Below, piece after piece: positions 39,283-46,843 of a stretch of DNA of 64,000 nucleotides (within the stretch, counting starts at the first letter, position 1; each line of letters opens with the position of its first letter). A program made the translations under genes and the position numbers. Location of the stretch: assembly GCF_022179385.1 (NCBI RefSeq), contig NZ_BPQS01000002.1, forward strand, positions 186,001 to 250,000, read 5' to 3'. The notes beneath the pieces are model-generated. The model searched no databases. It had not been told where the DNA came from and saw only the letters and a list, made by a program, of their open reading frames with translations. The stretch comes from Methylobacterium longum (GTDB taxonomy: Bacteria > Pseudomonadota > Alphaproteobacteria > Rhizobiales > Beijerinckiaceae).

Positions 39283-41148
39283 CTAGACGTCGTCGTCCGC
39301 GGCGTCGTCGACCCGTGCGGCATCGCCTTCGCCGAGAGTCTCTTCATCGGCCGGGGGCGCAGCGTCGGCCGCCATCTCGCGTACGTCCACGATCTCCGCG
39401 CCGGGGAATCGCGTCAGCACCTCGCGCACGAACGGGTCGGCGGCCGCGTTCTCGCGGCGGGTCTCGGTGGCGGCGCGGGCGGCCGCGTCCAGGGTCGGCG
39501 CGCCCTCTTCCTTCGAGAGCGCGACTGCCCAGCGCCGCCCGGTCCAGCGCTCGATGGCGGCGGCGATGTCGGTGGCGAGGCTCGGCCGTCCGCCGGGGGC
39601 GAGCCGGATCTCGAGCCGCCCTTCCTCGAAGCGTACGAGGTGCACGTCGCGCTCCAGCGCGGTCCGGAGCAGGATGTCGCGGTTGGCGTCCGCGAGGGCG
39701 ATCAGGTCCTCGAACCGGCCGAGCCGCGGGCTCGGCGGCGCGACGGCGGCCGGCCGCGGGGCCGGCGCGCTCATCGCGGTCGGAGCGGTGACCGGGACCG
39801 GCTCCGGGGGCAGGGTCCGCGGCGCCGCGGCGAGAGCCGCCGAGCCACCGCCCCGCAGGTCGGGAATCGGTGGCAGGGGCGGGCGGGCCGTCGGCTCAGG
39901 TGGATCCCCCGCCGGTGCCGCGGCCGCCTCGGCCTTGAGCTGGCGCAGCGCCTCGTCGGGCGTGGGCAGGTCGGCCGCGTAGGCGAGGCGCACGATTGCC
40001 ATCTCGGCCGCCGCCAGCGGCCGGGGCGCGGCCTGCACCTCAGGGATCGCTTTGAGCAGGATCTGCCACGCGCGCGAGAGGGCGCGGATGGACAGCTTCT
40101 CCGCGAACTGACCGCCGCGAACGCGCTCGGTCTCGCTGAGCGTCGGGTCGGCTGCCGTCTCGGGCACCGCCTTGAGCCGCGTCACCAGATGCGTGAAGGC
40201 GGCGAGGTCGGACAGCACCACCGACGGGTCGGCACCGGAATCGTACTGCGCCCGCAGTTCCGCGAAGGCGGCGGGCACGGACCCGCGCATGACCGCCTCG
40301 AACAGGTCGAGGATCCGGGCGCGATCGGCGAGGCCGAGCATGTCGCGCACGCTCTGCGCGGTGACGGACCCGGCGCCGTGGGCGATTCCCTGGTCCAGGA
40401 GCGAGAGGGCGTCGCGCACGGATCCCTCGGCGGCGCGCACGATGGCGCCCAGCGCCTCGTCCTCGGCCGCGACGCCCTCGGCGGCGCAGACCTTGGCGAG
40501 GTGAGCGTGCAGGGTCGGAGCCTCGACGCGCCGCAGATCGAACCGCTGGCAGCGGGACAGGATCGTCACCGGAACCTTGCGGATCTCCGTGGTGGCGAAC
40601 ACGAACTTGGCGTGCGGCGGCGGCTCCTCCAGCGTCTTCAGGAAGGCGTTGAACGCCTTCTCGGAGAGCATGTGGACCTCGTCGACGATGTAGACCTTGT
40701 AGCGCGCCGAAACCGGTCCGTAGCGGATGCCGTCGATGATCGCCCGGACGTCGTCGATGCCGGTATGGGAGGCGGCGTCCATCTCCAGCACGTCCATGTG
40801 CCGGGATTCCATGATCGCCGCGCAATGGAGGCCGAGTTCCGGCATCGACACGGTCGGTCCGGTATCGGGCTGGCCGGCCCGGGCATAGTTGAGGCCGCGG
40901 GCGAGGATGCGCGCCGTGGTGGTCTTGCCGACCCCGCGAACGCCCGTAAGCATCCAGGCCTGGGGAATGCGGTTGGCCGCGAACCCGTTGGCAAGGGTAC
41001 GCACCATCGCGTCCTGGCCGATCAGGTCGCCGAAATTGGTGGGCCGGTACTTGCGCGCGAGAACCCGGTAGGGCGTGGCCGCGACGGGCGGCGCTGGAAA
41101 CCCGGGCAGGCCCGGCTCGTCGTCAGGCGTGCCGGTCGAAGCGTCCAT
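39283..41148 (-). CDS. dnaX: DNA polymerase III subunits gamma/tau
   Basis: A 621-aa clamp-loader ATPase. The Walker A is LTGVRGVGKTTTAR (about 67-80) and the DEVH-type Walker B precedes MLSEKAFNAFLKTLEEPP. The sensor-1 region is FVFATTEIRKVPVTILSRCQRF. Domain III ends near residue 370, followed by an Ala/Pro linker and a tau-specific C-terminal part. The zinc knuckle expected between about residues 88 and 115 keeps only one Cys (GLHCAAIMESRHMD). No A-rich slippery site was seen, so a separate gamma by frameshift is not supported. It is followed by ybaB. Confidence 0.95.
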   Translation of the reverse strand: MDASTGTPDDEPGLPGFPAPPVAATPYRVLARKYRPTNFGDLIGQDAMVRTLANGFAANRIPQAWMLTGVRGVGKTTTARILARGLNYARAGQPDTGPTVSMPELGLHCAAIMESRHMDVLEMDAASHTGIDDVRAIIDGIRYGPVSARYKVYIVDEVHMLSEKAFNAFLKTLEEPPPHAKFVFATTEIRKVPVTILSRCQRFDLRRVEAPTLHAHLAKVCAAEGVAAEDEALGAIVRAAEGSVRDALSLLDQGIAHGAGSVTAQSVRDMLGLADRARILDLFEAVMRGSVPAAFAELRAQYDSGADPSVVLSDLAAFTHLVTRLKAVPETAADPTLSETERVRGGQFAEKLSIRALSRAWQILLKAIPEVQAAPRPLAAAEMAIVRLAYAADLPTPDEALRQLKAEAAAAPAGDPPEPTARPPLPPIPDLRGGGSAALAAAPRTLPPEPVPVTAPTAMSAPAPRPAAVAPPSPRLGRFEDLIALADANRDILLRTALERDVHLVRFEEGRLEIRLAPGGRPSLATDIAAAIERWTGRRWAVALSKEEGAPTLDAAARAATETRRENAAADPFVREVLTRFPGAEIVDVREMAADAAPPADEETLGEGDAARVDDAADDDV

Positions 41149-41183
41149 GCCGGGTCGGGATCGGGCTGCCGCACGCGGGAATG

Positions 41184-41282
41184 AGGTGGGAGGCTGGACG
41201 AAGACCCGCTCGGTCTCGTTAGGGCTGCTTCCTTCCGGACCTGACCCGGTTGGCGAGTGAAACGTCCCTCGCCAACCCCCCG
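41184..41282 (-). ncRNA. ffs: Bacterial small signal recognition particle RNA (4.5S type)
   Basis: Read on the minus strand, the apical loop contains GGTCAGGTCCGGAAGGAAGC, then AGCCC, the near-invariant Ffh-binding domain (asymmetric and symmetric loops plus GGAA tetraloop). The flanks pair: a 5' GGGGGGTTGG arm against a 3' CCAGCCTCCC arm. It forms the RNA of the signal recognition particle. It stands just upstream of dnaX, on the same strand, a common position. End points are estimated from pairing. Confidence 0.93.
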
Positions 41283-41323
41283 CCGGCTATATGGCCGGGG
41301 CTCGCCCCGAACGCAAGCGTCGC

Positions 41324-41584
41324 CTACTCGGCCTCGCGCTTCACGATGGCCAGGCTCTTCGGATCGAGCTTCAGGTCGAACTGCTTGCCATTGGCGTCGA
41401 CGGCGTCGTCGACCTCGATCATGCCGTCGTCGAGCTCGATCTCCTTCCACTTGGTGAAGCCCTCCTGCTTGAGCATGGCTTCAACCTTGGCCTGCTGATC
41501 GGGCGGGAGCTTCTGATCGGCGTGGGCGGCGGCGGTGAAGCCGGCCACCAGGGCCAGGGCGAGGAGGGGCTGGGCGAGGCGCAT
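41324..41584 (-). CDS. Small periplasmic PepSY-like protein
   Basis: An 86-aa protein with a clear signal peptide (MRLAQPLLALALVAGFTAAAHA, cleavage after AHA). The mature part reads QQAKVEAMLKQEGFTKWKEIELDDG, VDDAVDANGKQFDLKLDPKS, a PepSY-type beta-alpha fold. Such proteins are thought to act as periplasmic inhibitors or sensors; the partner is unknown. It is a single gene, 40 nt upstream of the SRP RNA and divergent from comM. Confidence 0.82.
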   Translation of the reverse strand: MRLAQPLLALALVAGFTAAAHADQKLPPDQQAKVEAMLKQEGFTKWKEIELDDGMIEVDDAVDANGKQFDLKLDPKSLAIVKREAE

Positions 41585-41728
41585 GGCGGTCTCCGTTCCG
41601 TTGCGTGGTGCCGGCTGTGAACAGGAATGCGGGATCGGGGTTCCATCCCGACGCCGATCCCCTTGAGCGCCCTGCGATTCTCCCCCAAACCTATGCCGTG
41701 CGGCCCCCGCGGCGAGGATTGTTCACCT

Positions 41729-43267
41729 ATGGTCACTCGCGTCGCCACCGTGGCCTTCGAGGGCATCGAGGCGCGGGCGGTCGACGTACAGATCCAGATC
41801 ATCCCGGGATCGGTGGTCTTCAACATCGTCGGCCTGCCCGACAAGGCGGTGGGCGAGTCCCGCGAGCGGATACGCGGCGCCCTGATCGCCTCCGGCCTGG
41901 CGCTGCCGGCCAAGCGCATCACCGTCAACCTCGCCCCGGCCGACCTGCCGAAGGAGGGGTCGCATTACGACCTCCCGATCGCCCTCGGCGTCATGGCGGC
42001 GATCGGCGCGATTCCGGCCGACGCCCTCGCCGGCTACTGCGTGCTGGGCGAACTCGCCCTCGACGGCAGCATCACGGCGGTGAACGGCGTGCTGCCGGCT
42101 GCCATCGCGGCGGGCGGCCGGGGTCTCGGTCTGATCTGTCCGGCCGCCACCGGGCCGGAGGCGGCCTGGGCCGGGGGCGACCTCGACGTCCTCGCCCCCC
42201 GGTCGCTGATCCAGCTCGCCAATCACTTCAAGGGCAGCCAGGTCATGGCCCGGCCAGAGCCCGCCGTCGCGGGCGTTTCGGGGCCGCTGCCGGACCTCGC
42301 CGACATCAAGGGCCAGGAGGGCGCCAAGCGGGCACTGGAGATTGCCGCGGCCGGCAGCCACAACCTGCTGATGAACGGGCCGCCCGGCTCGGGCAAATCG
42401 ATGCTGGCTGCGAGGCTGCCCTCGATCCTGCCGCCGCTCGGCCCCCGCGAACTGCTCGATATCTCCATGATCCAGTCGGTGACGGGCGAGCTCAAGGGGG
42501 GCGCCCTCTCGAATCGCCGGCCCTTCCGGCAACCGCATCATTCCGCCTCGATGGCCGCCCTCGTAGGCGGCGGCCTGGGAGCCCGACCGGGGGAGGTTTC
42601 CCTCGCCCATGGCGGCGTACTGTTCCTGGACGAGCTGCCCGAATTCACGCCCCAGGTGCTCGACGGCCTGCGCCAGCCGATGGAGACCGGCACGGTGATG
42701 ATCGCCCGGGCGAATCACAGGGTGACCTACCCGGCCCGCTTCCAGCTCGTCGCCGCCATGAACCCGTGTCGCTGCGGCCAGGGGCTGGAGCCGGGCTACG
42801 CCTGCCGGCGCGGGCCGAACGAGCGCTGCATGGCGCAGTATCAGGCGCGGATCTCCGGTCCGCTCCTGGACCGGATCGACCTGCGCATCGAGGTTCCGGC
42901 GGTGATGGCGGCCGACCTGATCCTACCGCCGCCCACGGAAGGCTCGCGCGAGGCGGCCGGTCGGGTTGCCACGGCCCGCACGCTCCAGACGACGCGCTAT
43001 GCGGGGCGGGGCCTGCCGGCAGCCACCACCAACGCCACCTGCCCGCCGAACCTGATCGAGGACGTCGCGTCTCCCGATGCGGACGGAACGTCGCTGCTTC
43101 GCCAGGCGGCCGAGACCATGCGGCTCTCCGCCCGCGGCTTCCGCCGCACGCTCCGCGTGGCCCGGACGCTGGCCGACCTCGACGGGGAGCCGCAGGTGCG
43201 GCGGATGCACGTCGCCGAAGCCCTGTCCTATCGGGGCCGCGTTGACGGCACGGCGGCGGCCGCTTGA
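41729..43267 (+). CDS. comM: YifB/ComM family Mg-chelatase-like AAA ATPase
   Basis: A 512-aa protein. ComM is a hexameric helicase promoting branch migration during integration of foreign DNA in naturally competent bacteria, and is widespread in non-competent ones. It has an N-terminal Lon-like domain (1-170, VFNIVGLPDKAVGESRERIR), Walker A GPPGSGKS (about 217-224), Walker B GVLFLDELPEF, the zinc-like NPCRCG and a C-terminal lid. The ATG at 41729 opens MVTRVATVAFEGIEA. Its TGA overlaps the start of the phosphatase-kinase gene. Confidence 0.94.
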   Translation: MVTRVATVAFEGIEARAVDVQIQIIPGSVVFNIVGLPDKAVGESRERIRGALIASGLALPAKRITVNLAPADLPKEGSHYDLPIALGVMAAIGAIPADALAGYCVLGELALDGSITAVNGVLPAAIAAGGRGLGLICPAATGPEAAWAGGDLDVLAPRSLIQLANHFKGSQVMARPEPAVAGVSGPLPDLADIKGQEGAKRALEIAAAGSHNLLMNGPPGSGKSMLAARLPSILPPLGPRELLDISMIQSVTGELKGGALSNRRPFRQPHHSASMAALVGGGLGARPGEVSLAHGGVLFLDELPEFTPQVLDGLRQPMETGTVMIARANHRVTYPARFQLVAAMNPCRCGQGLEPGYACRRGPNERCMAQYQARISGPLLDRIDLRIEVPAVMAADLILPPPTEGSREAAGRVATARTLQTTRYAGRGLPAATTNATCPPNLIEDVASPDADGTSLLRQAAETMRLSARGFRRTLRVARTLADLDGEPQVRRMHVAEALSYRGRVDGTAAAA

Positions 43268-45024
43268 GCACCGTGGCGGGCGGGCCGCCGCGGGACCTGA
43301 CGGTTTCCGTCGGCCAGCACAGCGCCGCCGGCCGGAAGGCGGCCAATCAGGATTTCCACGGGATCCTCGTTCCACCGCAGCCGGGACGGGGTTTAAAGGG
43401 CGTCGCGGTGGCGCTCGCGGACGGCATCAGCTCCAGCGCCGCGGGCGCCGCCGCGAGCCAGACCGCGGTCACGAGTTTCCTGAGCGATTATTACGCCACG
43501 CCCGACACGTGGTCGGTGAAGAACGCGGCACAGCAGGTGATCGCGGCGACGAATTCCTGGCTCTATGCCCAGACACGGCGGGGAAGCGACCCGAACGATG
43601 TCGACCGGGGCTACGTCACCACCTTCGACGCCCTGGTCCTGAAGGCGCGGGCCGCGCACCTGTTCCACGTCGGCGACGGCCGGATCTGGCGCGTGGCGGG
43701 CAGGTCCCTCGAGCAACTCACCGAGGATCACCGCGTAGTGGTCTCGGCTGCGGAATCCTACCTCGGTCGGGCCCTCGGCGCCGGCGGTCGCGTCGAGATC
43801 GACTACCTGAGGCTCGCCACCGAGCCCGGCGACGTCTTCGTCCTCACCACCGACGGTGTCCACGAGCACCTCCGGCCCCGGGACATCGCGGCGGCCGTCG
43901 CGAACGCGGACGACCTCGACGAGGCGGCCCGCACCATCGTCGAGATGGCTCTGGCCGCGGGCAGCCCGGACAACCTCACGGTCCAGATCGTGCGGGTGAC
44001 GTCGCTGCCGGAGGGCGAGCCGACGGATCTGCTCGGCGATGTCGAGGGTCTCGATCCTGCGCCGTTGCTCGAACCGCCCGCGGAATTCGACGGCTACCGG
44101 CTCCTGCACGTCCTGCATACCGGCCCGCGCAGCCGGGTCTACCGCGCGATCGACGCGGAGACCGGGGCGCACGTGGCCCTGAAGGTTCTGTCCCTCGACC
44201 TGCGGGACGATCCCGCGCAGCGCCGCCGCTTCGCGATGGAGGAGTGGATCGCCCGCCGGATCGACAGCCCGCACGTGCTCAAGGCTCATCCGCAGGGCCG
44301 CCGGCGCAGCCACCTCTACACGGTGATGCGCTACGTGGAGGGACAGACCCTCGCCCAGTGGATGCGCGACCACGCGGCGCCCGATCTGGAGACGGTGCGC
44401 AAGCTGTTGGACCAGCTCGCCAGGGGCGTGCAGGCTTTCCACCGCCGGGAAATGGTTCATCAGGACCTGCGTCCCGACAACGTGCTGATCGACGCGTCCG
44501 GGACCGTGCAGGTCATCGATTTCGGCGCCACCAAGGTCGCCGGCGTCGTCGAGGGAGATCCACGAATCGACCCGGCCGAGATTCTGGGAACGGTCCAGTA
44601 CACGGCGCCGGAATGCTTCCTGGGGGAATCCGCCACGGCCGCCTCGGACGTCTTCTCGGTGGGGGTGATCGCCTACCAGATGCTCACCGGGCGGCTGCCC
44701 TACGGCGATGCCGTGCCGCGGGCGCGGACTCGGGCGGCACAGCGCAAGCTGCGCTACGCGTCGGCCCTGATGGTGCGTCCGCTGCTTCCGGTCTGGATAG
44801 ACGGCGCGTTGCGCAAGGCCGTTCACCCGAACCCCCTGCGGCGCTACCAAGCCCTGTCGGAACTGATGCACGACCTGCGGCACCCCAATCCGGCCTTCAC
44901 GGATGCCCGGCGGGCCTCGCTGCTGGAGCGCGACCCCCTTCAGTTCTGGCGGCTGCTGTCGCTGGTGCTGTTCATCGTGGCGCTGACGCTCGCGGCCGTC
45001 TTGGTCGCTCAGAAGGCGCGGTGA
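43264..45024 (+). CDS. Bifunctional PP2C-type phosphatase / Ser-Thr protein kinase, membrane-anchored
   Basis: A 586-aa fusion. A PP2C phosphatase (about 12-248) has NQDFHG, VAVALADGISSS, VGDGRIWR, LTTDGVHEHL and SPDNLTV, so the metal aspartates are present. A kinase (about 275-530) follows with Lys307 (HVALKVL), HQDLRPDN with catalytic Asp401 and DFGATK with Asp419. The glycine loop is weak (HTGPRSRVYR). A C-terminal membrane helix covers about 558-580. The start is TTG 43264 overlapping the comM stop, or GTG 43273. Substrates are unknown; coupling to comM is not an arrangement I know. Confidence 0.88.
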   Translation: MSTVAGGPPRDLTVSVGQHSAAGRKAANQDFHGILVPPQPGRGLKGVAVALADGISSSAAGAAASQTAVTSFLSDYYATPDTWSVKNAAQQVIAATNSWLYAQTRRGSDPNDVDRGYVTTFDALVLKARAAHLFHVGDGRIWRVAGRSLEQLTEDHRVVVSAAESYLGRALGAGGRVEIDYLRLATEPGDVFVLTTDGVHEHLRPRDIAAAVANADDLDEAARTIVEMALAAGSPDNLTVQIVRVTSLPEGEPTDLLGDVEGLDPAPLLEPPAEFDGYRLLHVLHTGPRSRVYRAIDAETGAHVALKVLSLDLRDDPAQRRRFAMEEWIARRIDSPHVLKAHPQGRRRSHLYTVMRYVEGQTLAQWMRDHAAPDLETVRKLLDQLARGVQAFHRREMVHQDLRPDNVLIDASGTVQVIDFGATKVAGVVEGDPRIDPAEILGTVQYTAPECFLGESATAASDVFSVGVIAYQMLTGRLPYGDAVPRARTRAAQRKLRYASALMVRPLLPVWIDGALRKAVHPNPLRRYQALSELMHDLRHPNPAFTDARRASLLERDPLQFWRLLSLVLFIVALTLAAVLVAQKAR

Positions 45025-45093
45025 GCCGGCGCGCCCGGCATCCCGCCTCCCGGACAGCTCGCTCCAGCGCCGCAGCGAAGCCGACGCGTCGCG

Positions 45094-45813
45094 TCAGGCA
45101 TCGAGTTCGGGGTAGCGGCGGAAGATGCCGTCCTCGCTGAAGGGAACGCGCCGGGAGCTCGCCAGGTACGCCGCCAGGCGCGGACGCCGCGCCACGGCCT
45201 GATGCAGCCCTGCGACCCGCGGCGTATCGCGCAAGGCAGCGGCGCTCGCCTTCGGGAAGGCGTAGCGCAGCCCGTCGACGAGCTGAAAGAGGGAGAGGTC
45301 GGCGTACGACAGGTCTGCGCCGACCAGACGCTCGCCGCCGTTGGCGCTCAGCACACGCTCGAAATAGCCGAGGTACTTCGGGATGCGCTCCGCCCGGAAC
45401 CCCTCGGCCCGGCGCCGGGCCTCGGGTTTCTGGTCCGCGTAGTACAGGCCGACACCGAGGGGGTGATGCGTATCGTGCGCCTCGTCGACCGCATCCGCGA
45501 TGGTGAGCTGGAGCTGATGGGTCCAGATCCGGTCCGCTTCCGAGGTGCCGACGAGGCCGAGGCGCGGACCGAGGTAGAGCAGGATCGCGGCGGTCTGCCC
45601 CACGACGACATCACCGTCGCGCAGGAATGGCGGCGCCAGCGGCGGCCGGGGGTTGGCGGGATCGGTGAGGCGATCCAGCATCGGCTCGATCCCACCCGCC
45701 TCGTCGTCCTGCCGGGCGACGTCGATGTAGGGGGCGCCGGCGTCCTCCAGGGCGAGACGCACGAACTCGCCGCGGCCCTGGATCATCGGCCAGTAATGCA
45801 ACTCGTAGGGCAT
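45094..45813 (-). CDS. Glutathione S-transferase family protein
   Basis: A 239-aa protein with an N-terminal thioredoxin fold (MPYELHYWPMIQGRGEFVRLALEDAG, Tyr3/Tyr7 possible catalytic hydroxyl, QTAAILLYLG as the glutathione cis-Pro/SNAIL-like segment) and an all-helical C-terminal domain (VGADLSYADLSLFQLVDGL). It resembles the sigma-like bacterial group. No substrate is indicated. It is convergent with the phosphatase-kinase gene. Confidence 0.87.
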   Translation of the reverse strand: MPYELHYWPMIQGRGEFVRLALEDAGAPYIDVARQDDEAGGIEPMLDRLTDPANPRPPLAPPFLRDGDVVVGQTAAILLYLGPRLGLVGTSEADRIWTHQLQLTIADAVDEAHDTHHPLGVGLYYADQKPEARRRAEGFRAERIPKYLGYFERVLSANGGERLVGADLSYADLSLFQLVDGLRYAFPKASAAALRDTPRVAGLHQAVARRPRLAAYLASSRRVPFSEDGIFRRYPELDA

Positions 45814-45848
45814 CGCCGTCCCGGCGACCGGTGCCGGGCCGGGGCCGA

Positions 45849-46295
45849 TCAGTTGCCCGGCGCGGCGTCCTCGCCGCTCCGGTCGACCGGCGGCTCGGCG
45901 CTGGCGACCGCCTTGCGGGCCAGCATCGGCTCGAGGCGCTGGGCGAGTTGCTGGTCGAGATGCTTGACGTAGGCGCCCTTGAAGTAGCGCTCGCCGGATT
46001 TCGGCCCGTAGATCCGGTCATGCGCCTGGATCATCGCGGCGACTTCCGGCCGGCACAGGAAGCCCGTGATGCCCACGGCCTCGTACCAGTGGCCGGCCCG
46101 CGCCTCGGCCGTCGCCTTCGGGTTGGACAGGACCGTGTCGGCAAAGCATTCGGTGGCCGCCAGGCGGAGCGGAGCCAGCGCCTTCTCGGCCACCTCCGCG
46201 TTCACGGCGGGAGCCGCCGGCTGCCGATGCGGGCGCGCCTGCGCTGCCGGGACGAGCACGAGGACGGCGAGCGTGGCGAGGAGCGAAGACTTCAT
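45849..46295 (-). CDS. Hypothetical secreted protein
   Basis: A 148-aa protein. A signal peptide (MKSSLLATLAVLVLVPAAQA) is followed by a helical domain with ATECFADTVLSN and GITGFLC; the two cysteines may form a disulfide. The C-terminus is polar and likely disordered. No known family. It is 35 nt upstream of the GST gene on the same strand and may be cotranscribed. Confidence 0.68.
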   Translation of the reverse strand: MKSSLLATLAVLVLVPAAQARPHRQPAAPAVNAEVAEKALAPLRLAATECFADTVLSNPKATAEARAGHWYEAVGITGFLCRPEVAAMIQAHDRIYGPKSGERYFKGAYVKHLDQQLAQRLEPMLARKAVASAEPPVDRSGEDAAPGN

Positions 46296-46418
46296 GCGGG
46301 CGGTCTCGTCGGGTTCCGAACCGCGTTCAGCATTCCCTCACGATTGCGTCGGGATCGGGGCTGAGGACGCGGTTCGCCTGCCCGATTGCGGGCAAGATCC
46401 GGACCGTTCTGCGGCGTC

Positions 46419-46793
46419 TCAGTCGCGGCGTTCCGCGTTCCAGCGGCCCCGGCACTGCAGCAGGCCGGTGGACACCCAGGTCCCCGCACCGAACCCGTTG
46501 CGGCCCAGCCGCCCGCGCACGTCCGCGGTGGACGTGCCGTTCGAGATGGAGCCCTGGATCGCGCCGGTGCCGGTGACGCCGCCCGCAATCGTGAAGGCCG
46601 CCCCGACGAAGCGTGCCCGCCCCCGCTCGATCTTCACCGGGTAGCGGTAGGCACGGTCGCAGTCGCCCGCCTCCGTGATGATCTCCACGCTCCACGTGCC
46701 GTCGAAGCGGTTCGGCAGCGCGGCCCCGCGGGGCGCGGCCGTGGCCGGCATCGCGCCGATGAGGATCAGGGCAGTGACGGTAAGGCGCGACAT
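46419..46793 (-). CDS. Hypothetical secreted beta-rich protein
   Basis: A 124-aa protein starting MSRLTVTALILIGAMPATAAP, a signal peptide. The mature part has FDGTWSVEIITEAGDCDRAYRYPVKIERG, many Gly and Thr residues and a final LLQCRGRWNAERRD, with two cysteines that probably pair. The pattern suggests a small lipocalin-like or eight-stranded barrel fold seen in other rhizobial hypothetical proteins. The start at 46847 is rejected because the signal peptide begins at 46793. Confidence 0.68.
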   Translation of the reverse strand: MSRLTVTALILIGAMPATAAPRGAALPNRFDGTWSVEIITEAGDCDRAYRYPVKIERGRARFVGAAFTIAGGVTGTGAIQGSISNGTSTADVRGRLGRNGFGAGTWVSTGLLQCRGRWNAERRD

Positions 46794-46843
46794 GCGACTC
46801 CGATCCGGTCGGGCGTGCGGCCTCGCCACGGCGGTCCGCGCCG

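Noticed and set aside
39283..41148. Programmed frameshift in dnaX to make gamma
   Set aside because: No A-rich slippery heptamer was visible in the linker region; the GC-rich sequence gives no support.
39640..41184. 514-codon plus frame opposite dnaX
   Set aside because: It is a shadow of dnaX that also runs into the SRP RNA gene.
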